Below are positions 34,688-49,600 of a stretch of DNA of 64,000 bases, piece after piece (the first letter of the stretch is position 1; each line of letters opens with the position of its first letter). The position numbers were made by a program, and so were the translations under genes. Source of the DNA: Lineus longissimus (Eukaryota; Nemertea; Pilidiophora; Heteronemertea; Lineidae); assembly GCF_910592395.1 (NCBI RefSeq), contig NC_088315.1, positions 2,978,501-3,042,500 of the forward strand. Reading direction: 5' to 3'. The notes beneath the pieces are model-generated. The model was not told the origin of the DNA and did not search any database. It saw only the letters and a program-made list of their open reading frames with translations.

Positions 34688-37600
34688 GTGAGTATAGGGA
34701 TTTTTCAATCAAAATTTGTTCATCTCGTCTGCTGTATCCTAATCCTCGTTCCAGTCATGAAGATGTACAATACTATGTATTCTGCTATTGTGCGATGATG
34801 CTGGACCACGTGGTAGGTCCCGGTGGGGTTGTTTGCCGTTTGTTAACCCCCATACCTTGCATTTCTGAGACACTTTCTTTTTAAAAGTATTCAAACTGTA
34901 AGCTATATATAACCACAATGTCCCAAATCTGAAGAAACGCACTAACCCTCCTGTAATTTTGTCAGTCTTCTGTTTCATGTATTCGATTGGCTTTTCAGCG
35001 ACTATAGGTTCCCCCCCCCCCCCCCCCAGTTAAGTTGGCTATTCCGACATACAACTTTTTTTAAAAGGGAGGGGTACAAGCATATTTTGCTGCCTTGATA
35101 TTTGCTGAAATGATTAGCATGCTTTGTTGTAACATTTAAAGACCATTGCCACATGACATTTACTTCCTCTGCGTGCTCCCATAAAAAACTATGAACGGCG
35201 TATACCTTTAAAGGGACGATATAGGTAGCAGCTAGGCAGGCAAGATGAAGTTACACAAAGTCGCCAAATTCAACTCTGCAGGATGAAAAAATTTCTAAAG
35301 TCAAAATATTTTTTTCACTTGTTTTTTTTTCGGCTCAAAATGACGAAACATCATCAGCCACAAAAAAATGTTGGCTTTGAAAATTTTTCAGAATTTTGAA
35401 CTTAAGGATGAAGTCACCTGAAGATGGCCAAATTAGCCCCTCTGCTCTCGTCTATAGTCCCCCTAAGTACGCTATCAGTCCTCAGAAGCAGATCATAGTA
35501 TACTGTATCACTCCTCTGGCACTTATATTTTGACAAATTGGCTCTTTCAATTTCATCCTCAGCTGCACTAGAGCGCACTACAGTGAGTTGAATAATTTCA
35601 TATCGATTTTCTCTCTTTTATATCATGATATTGTATAGGAGCTGAGAAGTACTGTTAATGAAACTGTCATAATGCTTCAAAGACTTCACTAATGCATTGA
35701 TAACTGTAATACAATCAAATTTTTTACCAATTTAAAGAATTTCAATAAAAACATTTTTAACGAATGGATTTAGTTGAAAATTTATCTGTGAATCAATTTT
35801 GTGCTATTTCAGGGAATCACTTGTTAGGAAATCATCACCTTAATGCAAGTATCAATTCGTGTCTTGTACTCCCCCCCCCCCCCTCCTCAAGGGTACGACA
35901 CCTTATCACCCTATAACGACATCTTAAGGTTCAAGCATCACCCTTTTTTCACCAATGCTACTTTTTCTTTCGTCAAGACATCACCATCAACAATATATCA
36001 GTTATCACCGTCATATAAAGTAACCGAACTAATTTTACTGGGTAAGGCTGTATGTTCGACAAGACATCGACACATTAGCATCCTTATTCTTTCCAGCTTC
36101 GCCAAATTTTCACTAAAGGAAAAATAAATACTACTCAAGCATCGGCAAAGATTAGTGGTGATAGCTTAACTACCCTTGAGGAGGGGGGGGGGGGGGGGTA
36201 CAAGAAACGAATTGATACTTGCATTAGGCCAGAGGATCGAAGGCTCATCATTCTGTGCAAATGAGAGCAAGTGGTGGATATGTGTAGACTAGCCTTCCAA
36301 TATTAGAGGGTCTGCTTGGAAACAAGATTTGGGAACGTAGTCCCTCTAATGTTGTCCAAATATTGAAAAATCAGTCTGTGTATTTGTACCAAAGTTTGAG
36401 TCAATTATCGAGTCAAAATTTCTAATGTCGCGGCAGCTGTTTTTTCTAAACAGATAGGCTGATGACATAGGAAGCTTTTTATTTTAATGATGACTAAAAT
36501 GATTTGCAGTATCATTTTTGCATGTCTGCGTCTCTGACAGTATTGTCCATTATTGCAAGCTTTTAACACGAGTTTTGTCGTAAAATCGCTTTGTCTTGAT
36601 TATCATGGCAGCATGACGACTGGTGCACCAAATTTCATTATCCCGCTTTCAATGTGTACAATATCGGGGAACGGAGAGCAATGTGAAACACAAGGATATG
36701 TCTGCAAAAAATCATTCCCATTGTCTCGATGCTGGCTGGACACATTGGGAGACCAATAATGGCCGACATCGCCCTTTCTGTCGTGTGCGTGATGCCCAGG
36801 ATTCGCTATGAGAATATTTGATGCGGGCCACATGCTATTTGTGTAATAGTAGGCTAAATGAAGAGACTGAGGCGCTTCTCATTCGCGTCATATATTTTGG
36901 CATTTTCACTGACCATAAAAGGACGATGTAATCAAGCATCTCCAGCACACTTTCTATACAGCCATCATCCAACCTAGTGTGTGGATTCCGACTCTGACTT
37001 GCTACTGCACATGTTCTCCTCACATTCAATGAGATACTCGACTTTGTGAACAAATTATTTAAAAGCATCCATCCATCCTCAGAAATCCAATTAATTAGTG
37101 TAGTATCAAGTAAGCTTGGGTGATCCAGCAATTAGTGCGACTAATGAAATCCAACCTTGTGCTAAATCATGGAAACGTTGTGATGGGTCGCGTAACATTC
37201 TGTATGGACAGGCTTATTGTGTTATTGATTTGAGAAGAGCATCTTCTGTCTCTCTGTACGAAAAGACCGAGTTCATTTCCTTGTACAGGCGCCAATCCAA
37301 GTGCGTGGGGGGGGGGGGGGGCACCAGCCTCACTTCATACCCCAGACAGCCTACTAATCTGTAAAGGGTCTGGAGTATACAGCCCTTGGTCAGTGGAAAA
37401 AGTAGTGGAAAATATAAAGTTATTTTCCTCAAATATCAGTCTGTTCGAGGGTTGAGGTAAATAAACCATATATTCACTTCACCATTGAACTGCTCAGGTG
37501 ACACAGCTGGAAAGTACACAAAGTATACAATTTTGCCATGCAAATGACTTCAATTAGCATAGATTAGCATGCGATCTGGAATAAAAAGCACAGCAGTACT

Positions 37601-40600
37601 GGTAATGAATTTCACATTTTCTGCACTTTCGCTAAAATCCTTGTAGATTTTCATAATATGTGCTGAGCACAGAAGTCCACTCCCTTACCTTAATGTATCT
37701 TTGGTATATAGAAAGCATTTGCACATGAAAGAACATCTTGCCGTTCAGTTATATGGATCTGACATGGAAGTAAGGTGACTTGCCCAAGGTGATAATGAAA
37801 TTGATCAGTGTAGGAATGCGAAGATTGTGTTCGGACACCCCTTTTCGCCTAAGATGATCGATACTCTGAAACTATACTACGCATGTGTGGCCCAAAAAGT
37901 CGCACTCTGCGATTGGCTTTTGAATTCTTTCGATGTGCTGAGAACATACAATATGATCTATATTCCCCGGTCTATATTTGCCTTATGTTGCTACATGTAC
38001 TTGAATTTGAGCCAAATTGCATGAATAAATGTACTTCACTATTGGAAATGGATGGCGTTCACATTGTTTTAGTTTTTCAATGCCCTGGAGCATAAGCTTG
38101 TATAGTTTAGCTGACATATTGCACTCGGTGATTCAGCAAGAAGGACCACATAGATGGGTGGCTTGATGTTGTACTTGGTGATGTGGAGCAGGTGTCGACT
38201 GTCAATGAGTGCCCCAGTCAGACAACTCATCTAGCCCTTAAAAGCTGTTAATTGTGATAAAGAGAGTGCACCGAGAGTAGGCCTACTATTGTGGCAGCTA
38301 GACAGGTGAATCAGGCCATACCATTCCCTTGGCGACGGAGCAGGTCATCGGTGACTCCGATTGGTCAAATCACGTGGTACAAAATGGTGACAACCGGTGC
38401 GGTCCGTCCAAAAGCAAATCAACAGTAATGCACCGATCTATAATGTCTACATGTTGGTGATGTCTGTAACCACGTGAAACCTCAGTTCATCTATTATGAA
38501 TAAAATACAGCTGACAAATCATCTGTCAACACTGCCGGTGGAATAGAAAGATTTATAACATCAGTTTACCAAGGCTAAAGAACGATAGCCTATGATATAG
38601 GTTTCCTGTATTATGAAGCACATAAAAACATAACCAGCTGTGGTAGATAGAATGTCTAGTGCTAATCGTAGGAAGGAGTTGCCGTTGTCGAAGGCAAACA
38701 TTTCGTAGTGTGTAAGAGCAATAGTGCTGTTTAAACTGTTCTCTTATGATTAACGGCATAGGATAGTCATATAACCAGCCACCCAAATCCAAAATTGGAT
38801 GTAGCCATACCATTTTCTCAAAGTCGCAAAAAAACGAGAATATCACGTTTTTGTAATGAATCTCATTTCTTCTGAGACCGATTGTGAAGGACACCAATCG
38901 CAAAGTTAATCAGATAATTGGTTCATTTCATCTTTTCTTCGCCAAAGAGGTGAAGATGGCAGTATAGCTCTTGCAAAATGTCACCCGGTCATGTTTATCA
39001 AGAATAAGAATAAGACATAATGAATAAGATAATATCTCACTGCTCTGTACTGCTCTTTCCTTACTGCCTTTGTTCATTCCATCAATGTCTTTGTATTGTC
39101 TGTCTAAAAAAAACAGTGATGTTGGTAACTCATGATATAAATGAATGCAAGGAATAATGCTCTAATGTTTTCCCATTCCATCCATAGGTCAAAGATGCTC
39201 TCGGTGTGTTCTCCCGTCTTATATAATTTGCTGAGATTTTTTGTGTCTTATTAGCAGTTGCTTCATGTTGTAAAAGAAGTTGCAGGCATTCCAGCACATC
39301 TTCTGTCAATAATTTGTTGTCTAACGTCTAATGCTGTTGCATTCGCATCAAGTCTTTAAAGCAATTTGCTGGCTGCTTTAAAAAGCTTTTTGTCAAAGGA
39401 TGCATGTCTAAATTACAGTAGTTGTGACCATAAGGCACGGTCTTTTGTTGCGGAATGGTGATAACGCAGGATGACAACCCGTCTCTCATCAGGTTAGTCC
39501 CTATCATGATGAAAACACTCATCACCTCATCCCAAATCAGTCTGATGAGGACATAGTCGCAATCAGAACAAGGGGTTAGAATGCACTTCTTCCAGACACC
39601 ATCTCTCTCTCCAGGGCAATCCACTGATGTCTTAGAAAGAGAAAAAAGTGAAATACGTCTCTGGAATTTTTTGTACTGGACGGCCCAAAATAATACTCTG
39701 GCAATTTCAGTCCATTCTCCATACTGGTTGATTGGCAATGTCTTCAAGTTCTTTGACAAGCGCTGGTGCTGTGAATTTGAGGTTGTATACTTGGTTTCTT
39801 GGGGGGCCCCCTGGCGGTGCTTATGTACGCATTCATCTGGCTCGCATGTACAAATTATCTAAGACGGTAACAATACCACAAAGATGAAAAAATACATTCT
39901 TCTCCGGGCAAACCGGTTGCAAATTGTCCTATTATTTCTGAGACGTGTGCGCTATCTTTCATTCTGAAGAAAAAAGATCTCTACTAGAAAAGCAGATGGG
40001 AGGTGGAAAGAAAGCAGCCGTTGCATGCTAAATGTAGTTCACTTGTAAATCATCTCTTGTACTTAGATGTCGAAGGAATCGGGGATTTTATAAAATCATC
40101 AATGAAATACATTTTCATACTCCGTAGTTCTTTGTTCGTCACTCTTAGTGAGGCTTTCGAAACCTGCCTTTTGCCATATTCCAAGTACCCGTGGAGATTG
40201 TGAGCATCCGTTCCACTTGCCATTAATTTCATACATCTGGGGCGCTTCTACATTGATTTTGTGTTCTCGCGACATGATTTGAATGTATTTACGTGAGCGA
40301 TGAGGATGATTGACTCGAGGGGAGGGCCGGTGGGAATAATCTACTATATCTTACAAATATGCTACATTCTATTATCGTTAACCCTTTCAACATAACCGCT
40401 AAAATGAATGAGCAGAATCTGTGAATATTAGTCATTTTCTATTCACTAGTACAAGTATTTAAAAAACATTTTAAATGAAAAACGCAATCAAAAGGATGTG
40501 AGAAGCAGTTGAAACACCTTTTGCCTTGGATTTGAATTTTTAGCAAATTTAATGTTTGCGTTTGCCTCCCAGTCGCGAAAATAAAACAGTTGATGTGAAC

Positions 40601-43600
40601 ACTACCTGTTCACTAGATGTGAACACTACTTGGTTTACAATGGCGTGAACAACCGGACTCGCCAAGCACCGCCCTGGCCACCGACGACATTGACCATTCA
40701 AAGCACCTGATAACTTATTCTATCTCACCCATCGGTGATAGTTGCAGGTCCTAAGGTTCAATATATTGATGAAGCATCACGGCCAGAAACCTGAACACAC
40801 CATTCAAAGCACTTGATGAAGCATTTCCTCGCGGCCGCAGCATCCGGCCATCCGTCACAACCCCACGATGTAAATGGGAAGATTGCCTTTAGTGGTAGAG
40901 GCGAGCAGACGCCTTGGTCCTCGGGTATTTGACAAAGTGTCACACCAGACCACCATTGAAAGGACCTGATGAAGCATTATCCCTATCAGTCCAGCCTACG
41001 CACAGCACCCCACGATGTAAATTGATTGATCGCATTGGTGATACCATTAATTCACTTCAGTCGATCGCTACAATAATTGCAGGCAATAATAGAAGGCGTC
41101 CTAGGCACATAAGTTCTTCTGTCACGTGGAGATCATTGGCAATGTTGATCTATCAATGCATTTCCTGACAACAGCCTATCGGTTCTAACAAAAATAGAGT
41201 TTACAGTAACAAGTTCCATGCTACTATAGTATTGTCCGCATCAGCCGTGGGAAATGACATGTTTCTGATCAATTAGTCATCTCGCTCCGCTAATCCCTCG
41301 AGAAATATGGCCATTTTTTGTTAATTTGCGGCAGTCTGAGGTGTTATCAATCTCCAGCATCTGCTGGTGTGCCCAAGTCCCAAGCATGTCGAAGTCTCGA
41401 GGACATGCGCGGAACTTCAGTTAGCGATAGGTTGTGCATCTATTGTGTGTTGATCATTCTGTTGGATTATGTGAGTTTTTTGTTGGACATTGTTCTGGAT
41501 TGATTCAACAATGTCCCAGGTTCTCGAAGACCAATGTATCTTTTTCTGCTCCTCTCATGATATCGAATTAAACACCTTCCTCTTTCCGATAAATGAAGTG
41601 ACGTCTCGCATTTCTATTGATCCTGTCATTTGGGATAAAACAGACGGCCATCTGTACGCCAAAAGAGTAATCTGAATCCTGTGTAATCAAACGGTGGACT
41701 GCGATACTCGAATAACATTTCCATCCCTGCGAGTAAAACTGATAACGCTTTGTTTGATATTGATGCTTGGTCACTGCGATGGCGGATTTTTGTTGCAGGC
41801 TCTTGCAGGCTCCTGCGATGCATGACCACTGAAATGAGCAATTTTTGTCGCGTGTTATCATTATCGCAAGTCACTGCAACGTACTTGTAAAGCTGCTATC
41901 ATCAAAACGTAGACAACATTGGCATTACACATGAATATCCTGAATATGAAAATAAGTCCAGCCTGAAAAAATCTGATCCCCTGCAATTACAGGATACTTT
42001 TTGTCGAAAGAATCGTCATATTGCATTACAAAATGGCCACGCCTAAACACGACTATAATTATCCGCACCGCATTGTTTCACAATTACAAGCCACATGTTG
42101 TTACTGATACGCTAATTTGAGGGCGAGGTTTTGAAAGTGATATTACTGGATTTTATCTCTTCAACTCGATCCAAATGAGAGTTTTGAGGGTAGTTAGTTA
42201 AAGGTAGACATTCTAATCAGGGTTCTGAGGTATCAGAACTCTGTGAGGCGTCCAAATGCATTCTTAATGTGTTTGATTTTAGGTGTAATACCAGTTGGAA
42301 GTAACAACCGTGGGCAGTCTATCACCTTGTAACTTACTGTGAACGAGAGGTTTGAGGGCAATTTGTGCGAGTATTGCATTCTAAGCAGCTCAAAGTAATC
42401 TTGAAGTGCCCATGAGCTTTCATTTCTGAAAAAAGAAGAAACTTGTTGTATGCAACATTCTTTTAGAAAAGATGCATTGGTCCAAAAATATTACCATCCC
42501 AGCTAGCAGTAAGCTTTTTCATTTGTGCATCAGATCATACTGGTTACGCAATGGTAATTTTTCTTGAACCTCCCATTTTTCGCTCACCTCGTGAGCCTAT
42601 GCGATGACGTGGCGTCCGTCGTCGTCGTCGTCGTCGTCCACTGGCGGCGTATGTTAGAGCACATGGTCCGTGGACCATTTCATCGTTTCACTCGAGGTCT
42701 GTGCCTTGATCCCTGCGAATAGCCTGATGGGGCAATTTTAGATCATGCTCAGTGACACGCAGAGACAAAATTGTGATATGACGTCGAGATGGAGATTGAT
42801 ACGAGGTATCGATTATCTTAGCGTCCAAGCATTTAATGGGGTATCACGGGGGATTAGGGAGGAGCTTTTAAGAGAATGTTGCTATTCTAAGTCAATCTGC
42901 CCAGCGGTGATATAGGTGATAGCGCAGCCTTTGGTGAGCCTGCAGTCAACGTCATTTCACGTCAGTTCGTGCACTAGCAGTTCATGTTTTTTTTGCAAAA
43001 GCGAATCAAACACGTGCTATCAAAACGGTACATCTGTGTTTTTGTGCTAAAAACTGATATAAAATTGTGCGATGATTGTATCCTGATACTACACAAACTG
43101 CATCACGATTGATCAATCTCCCATTTTTATGAGTGTAGAACACGATCAAGCAATTTCAAGCGCAGTGGCACGCAGAGACAAAAGCATGATAAGTCACCAA
43201 GATGGAGATTTGTATGAGGAATCGGTTATCATAGCGTCCAAGCATTAATGCAGTATCACAGGGAGAAGGTTTTATTGCTCCTTCAAGTCAGTTGATGATG
43301 CAGAGGCGTTAGGGAAAGTGCAACCTTTGCTCTTTGTTCAGTTGAGAGTCAGTTCATCTGGGATGTGGACTTGGTGTTTGTTGACGATTGCGCATATAAA
43401 AGATATTTGCTATTGATTGTCAGCTGGTGTACAGATGTATTCTTCACTTTCCCTTGAGATCTAAGGTGTTGAATTATTAAACAAAGTTACCAGACTGAAG
43501 CGTTGTCAGCACTCAAAGTTTTACGATCTGACGCCTACATCAGAGCTTACTGTCATTGCAGTACATCTTCATCTCTGCTGAACAACTCTTCTGTCGGAAC

Positions 43601-46600
43601 TGATGTGTTCTCTGGTTGGAAGGCTTGCCCACTCGTTGTTCTTGTAAAAACTGTGATGTTGCCTGGCAGGACAGGATGGGACCAAGCAATACCGTTCTTG
43701 ATGGTTGACAGCACCAAATTCTTGGCGCAGTTACCATTGCACCAAGGGTGGATGTTCAGAGCCAAGTAAACAGAAACGAGGTAGAGACCACACGGTACGT
43801 TTGCTGCTGGTTTTTTATTGTGGTTCTCAACGGCTTCCTTCAACGGGTACAATGTCATCTATCATCGTACCAAAAGCAGAATGTGTGTGATTGAAACTGC
43901 AGGTCCCTCACTAAGTATCCCCCTCGCGTTACGTGATCGGATTGATCACGATGGTGTCACTAATTATGAGTCAGCAAGTTTAATGAAATGCCAGCATCTG
44001 CACCTCATTAGAGTCATGAAGTATATTATTCATGGCGCTTGATGCTGATCACACCTTTGTCTTGAGGGATTTTCTTTGACGTGTTCGATGACAATTTTCC
44101 ATTGATAGTTCGAATGTGGAAGTATGCACATTGGTGCATCATACCTTACTGGTTTGATATGAGTGAAGCGTTAGAACATCTAGTTGCATGTGGAATTGAG
44201 GTCGGAAGTAATGAAAGGATCTGTTAGATGATGGGGAGGAGCGTTCCATGTCGCCAAATTGACAGCAAACACGGGAGGGAAAATCTGCACAAGCAAATAG
44301 TCTGTGGGTGTGTTACTTCAATGCTGCTTCAATACCGGGCCATACCTCTCAGGAGAATTCTCTCTTCATGTTTACTTATCCTTGCCTATGACTGCAAGCT
44401 TGTGTCCTCCGAATACCAATTGGTTCTTATGGATGGTACCTCCCGTGAGAAGACAGTCTGTTTGTCAAAGGATGGGCTCTAGTGACATAGGGGCATCAAG
44501 GATGTTACAAGTAGTACGCGCTGCAAGCTCTTCATGTCTTGTGTGTGTCCAGGTTTTTATGCAAAGATACGCCAAGGTTGAATGCAACTTGCTCGATACT
44601 ACTCTGTAAAACAAACCCTTTTGTTTTGTTGCTAAGTTGGGTAAATATCGGGCTGAAGAGACTTACATGACATGCAAAACACAGTAAGTGCACACTCTCC
44701 AGTTCTTATCCAGTTTGCCTAGGCGAACCTGATAAGGAACTTGTAATATCAGAATATCAATTGGTTTTCAACGCAAAGGTTTTACTCCCACGAGTTTAAC
44801 ACTCCCCTTAATTTGTTTTGTGTAGGAGAGTATACTTTGGCTGACGTGACTTGGTTCATTTAATGACGAGTGGTATAGCTTACGGTATTGATGCCACCAG
44901 ACACCGTGTTGTTGGAGCTGAAATGTAGACCAAAACGGTGGCAGTAGCCAATGTTTCAAGTGAAATGACATCTCCAACGGAGTCGTGGTGTTTGGTGAGA
45001 CGACCCTTTGTTTCCCAGATTTGTATTCCAAACATGCCTGACCCAATCTATCACACTGCGCCAAATCCTTCGATAAATATCATCTGGCTCCATATAAATC
45101 TTCCAATCCATCCTTTATCCCTCTGTTTGCCCTCCTCTTCAGACAGCGTTTCTTCTCTTGTAGACCTTTTGATCCACAGGGCTCTCAGCCACGGTAGGGT
45201 TTCAGCGAGGATTCTTCTAGCATTGTTGTACTAGCGTATGACGGCGACTTGGCTAGTTAGATTCTTGCGAATGTAAATACTGGCTGGACTTGATGTTTGT
45301 CTGTGGCAGCCAGCTGGAATTAATGCACAGCTGATATCGAAACACTTCCGATTGAGCACAGTCTGTGACAAAAAGCAGAAGTAAGCAATGTGGGAGGTTC
45401 TTAACATTATTTCAAAGAAATATTTCTCAGGCAATAACAACTTCCAATAACTAAACTCTTTCAACTCAAACTTCTGTTGTCTGCATGGTTTTCTTAGAGC
45501 AGTCAATACTGAGACTAATAAAGATAAAGTCAGCATAGTTAAAGGTTTTTCCCTCCCGATACCTGCTCAACTTATTGGTTGAGAAATATTGGCGGCTTCC
45601 AGGACTTCCTGATACAGTATCTGCTTGTACATCGAGGCACTTTTCGCAGAGATCAACTTGCTACGAGCAGTCACTGATGACGGGTGAGAGGAAGTCAGTA
45701 GAATTTCTTCCCCTAATGTTCTCCGTGCAAATTATTGGTTAAAAAATGTTCTCTTGGCTGCTAGACTTCCAGCTAGTGTCGATATTGAGGCACTTATCGC
45801 TGAGGTCACTTCCTGCAATCACTGAAAGCTGTTAAGGGTCGAAGTCAGGCTGATTGGAGGTTTTTCCTCTCCCAATGCCCTCCACATGATATCGATATTG
45901 AGGCAGTTATGAATGTGATCTACCATCCTGACGTAACTAGGGATTTTCAATATACTCCACCTTTCGATGAGGTAGGAGTATCGAAAACCTGATCTCAGGA
46001 TGGTTATCTACATTCCGAGAGCAATCACTGATTATGAGGGGAAGTCAGCATTTGGATGCATTTCCCCAAATGCCTGCTTGACATCATCGGGAGAAAAACG
46101 TCTACTTTAGCTTAACCACTTTCAGCTCAGATTTCTTCTTTGGTTTCTTAGCTTGGAACATACCAGTCTTGGTGAAGGGTGAAAGTTGGCGACATTGATT
46201 TTTACCCTTTTGGTCGAAAAACATCTACATTGGCTGTTGTTACCAATGTCCAAAGAACTAATGGCTCAGGTTTGACATATCATGTGTCTGCCCCTGATGT
46301 ATATGTCTGGCGTTGCCCTCACTCTCAACCATATCGACCAGAGAATTGCTTTTTCTTTCATGAGCCGTTGTATGATCAATAGCGACATGTCGGGTGTACA
46401 ATTGCTGGTGGTTTTGGACATCAGCGAGAAAAGGACTGTTTTTACCTCTTGTCACCTACTTATACTTCATGAGCAGATGCAAAAGGTTACCGGAGACCGC
46501 GATGTTATCGAAGAGACGTTGAGATGAAAATATTGTTTGTCAGCAGGTAAAATCGCATGATGCAGAGATGACGGATTTCTGTGGCAACACGACAAGTGAT

Positions 46601-49600
46601 TACGATGTAAACCACTCGGCAGCCGCATTTCAACTACAATCATCATCATGTTGTCATGACTCTGACGCATCACAGTGACTGAAATTTCTCATAATACTGC
46701 TAAAGCTCACTCAGATCTCAGAGTAACTGGGTGGTTACTCTAAGCCCAGATGAGCAAAAAATTAAGCACACCATAATGAGCGCTATATATATTTCAATGT
46801 TTACTGTTTTCGGCCATGTCACTATTCCATGTATGCCAAACATTTTACGCCTCCTATGCCGTATCCCTCATAAATCGGGCCGGATCAACCTATGATTCGT
46901 GTCAATCAAGATCTGAGATCGGCGCTATTCGAATGATTAGATTGGTCGCCGTCGTGATTGCGGTGGCTCAGGAGATCACACGTACATGTACATTGTACAA
47001 GGACATTTATGGAAATATGGATAGCCATATTGCAGAACATGGGGACTTTAATTCTCTGTTTTATGGAAAAGCAGAATTCAGCGCAGAGCATGGTATTGAT
47101 CTAGTTATCGAGAACGTACTGTATACCGGGAAATATCGTCTATAAATGTGAAAAATGGCTTTAGTTTCTACCAATACAAACTGGGAGCGAACCTTTAAAA
47201 ATTTGGATTGATGATAATAGAATATGATGTATAATAAAATCAGTCATGTTCTTCATTGTGCCTCCAGAGACAAGGCTTTCATTTGAAGCAATGGACAAAT
47301 TACATTACACCATGATGGATGGCGATGCTATCTTTCAAGATTGCTCCAGCAGTGAGTCGAGCTGAAGATTTCGTTCTTTATTCAATCAAAAACCTATAAC
47401 AATACGTATAAGAAAAGTTGCAGGTTATAACGACAACTCCATGACAAAGTGAAGTCAGACGGTATGAGCTAACAGAGCTAGTTAATGAAATCACAACGAT
47501 GTATTGGATCTTGAAAGGAGTTTGAACGAATAATTGGGGTGTCGGCTCTTTCTCGAGATTCTTGGTCCATTAATGTCCCGGCGTGCTTGAATCGATTTCT
47601 CAAAGTCATTAGTTTTCTTGTTACCCATGTAACACCTAATACAGCACCTGATGTATTGGACATAGGATCGTTATAAGCGTGTGAACTTTGATGGCAAGAT
47701 CAATAACGCCGATTGCTTTGTAATATCGGCCCTAGTATGAACCCACCTGCGGCTCTGTACTGACATGACTGAGAGTGCCCCGAACACAGAGACCAAATTA
47801 GAATGATGCGATGGGCTGGCCAGGGAGTCATAGTCCAGGGATTCTCATCCCGATCGAAAACAATGTATAGAAATCACTCATTTGTGGGGCACTTCACTCT
47901 GTATCCAGATTTTATGGACACATCCCAGTTGTTACTCAGAATTACATTGTGGAGTATATTGATATCAACAACCGTATTTATGGGCATATCAGGGAAAAAC
48001 AAAGCAACATGTGTAGATGTCTCCATGCTGTGCGGAGTGGGTCATGCAGTACAATCATAGTCTTTCAAATACATTTATTTGAAAGATTCTGGTTGTACAA
48101 CCCGAAGGACAATCACAAGTTGCACGGCTCGAAAGCAAGAGCTATTAGTTATAAAGCTCTCAGTAAGTGCTATTGCCAATTCAATTACTTATTCAATTAC
48201 TTCTCGATAATTCAGCTTCTAGCAAACGCGCTGATGGGGTTTGGTAATGTTGCGTCAGAATTGCATATAATGTAGTTTTGGTTACCATAATTCTGAGGGT
48301 TTTGCCAAAATATTGATATATTATAAGCAGGTTACTGTCAAAGTTGAATACACTTCATATCAATAATCAGCATTATTGGCACTAATTGATTAATGTCGTT
48401 AATGTTATCCCAGGTCAATAGGGGATGGATAAATAATTGATGCTTGCTGCACTCACATGTTGATTAAGGTTTACTTAATATGAAAAGAATAAATCAGAAA
48501 TGCCGCAAACCTGTCAGCTGATGCATCCCAGTCAGAATAGACGAGAATACATTTTTTCTCGCAGCCCGCGACCTAAGTGACGGGGACGAACAAACAACAC
48601 TTATCTGTACAAACATTGACCTAACAAGCTAAATGTTGTTGACTGTTGCCATGGCAACGGTAGCCAATTGACATTTTCTGCTGTTACATTATTCAGTCAA
48701 TCATGTTGGGCCACTTTTTTGGTTTTTGAGATGAACTAGGGAGAAGACTTGTGTTGCTATCCCTTCATTTTTGCATTTATCCTGGTATAATCAGCAGTAC
48801 TTAAAGGAATATCATCTTGGGTTTGACGAAAAGAGGGACAGGGAGCTGTGAGGATATCAAACCAGTTTGACATACCAATCTAGTTTGATATTGGTTAGTG
48901 ACGACCAATTCTTGCCTGTGGCACTTGTGGTGACCACAGGGCAGTGCAAACCAGATGTTTCATAGCAGAGCAACACAAAGTGCTTGTTACCAAAGCGCTT
49001 ATGGGATAGCAACATCCCTTGATGGTTGTGCCCAGCCCCTAGAGAGTGGGCCCCTAAAAATTTCAGACTTCAAATTTTATAATCCTAAATTGATATTTCA
49101 TTTGATAGTGGGTCAATATCCACCAGCGATGAGTGTGAGAACCTCGTTTGTTTATTTTTCTCATGTTCTATTTAATTGTTTTGTCAGTATAAAAAAGTTA
49201 AATCGAAACTAATATTTATCTCGCCTAATTCTTTCTGAAAAAAGTATTTAGGCTACCAGGCTCCGTATGGCTTGTGTTGCTCGCGATGTCAAAGACTTGT
49301 TGGGTCAAGATCACATCAACAAATTTTTTTGTCAGTTTTTATCATGTTTTTCACTTCTACGATCTTAGGTCTACTTTGACCTGATAAACTTTCGTTGAAT
49401 TTTTTTCTTCAAATCACATTTGCCATGAGCTGATTTGCCCGACGTCAGTGGCTCATTTTGTAAGCAAGTGATGCAAGTCAGAGAGAGCAGGAATCTAGCC
49501 AAAATGTGTCATTACAGAAGATCCACCTTAAAACTGTTCTCTCACGGTATGGATATAGAATGTACCTTCATATCACTTTCTTAATTTCTCTTGAGGCAAG

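Noticed and set aside
39328-39759. 143-codon minus-strand ORF inside intron 1 of the plus-strand tetraspanin
   Set aside because: No domain, no flanking exon and no promoter or poly(A) signal; treated as chance.
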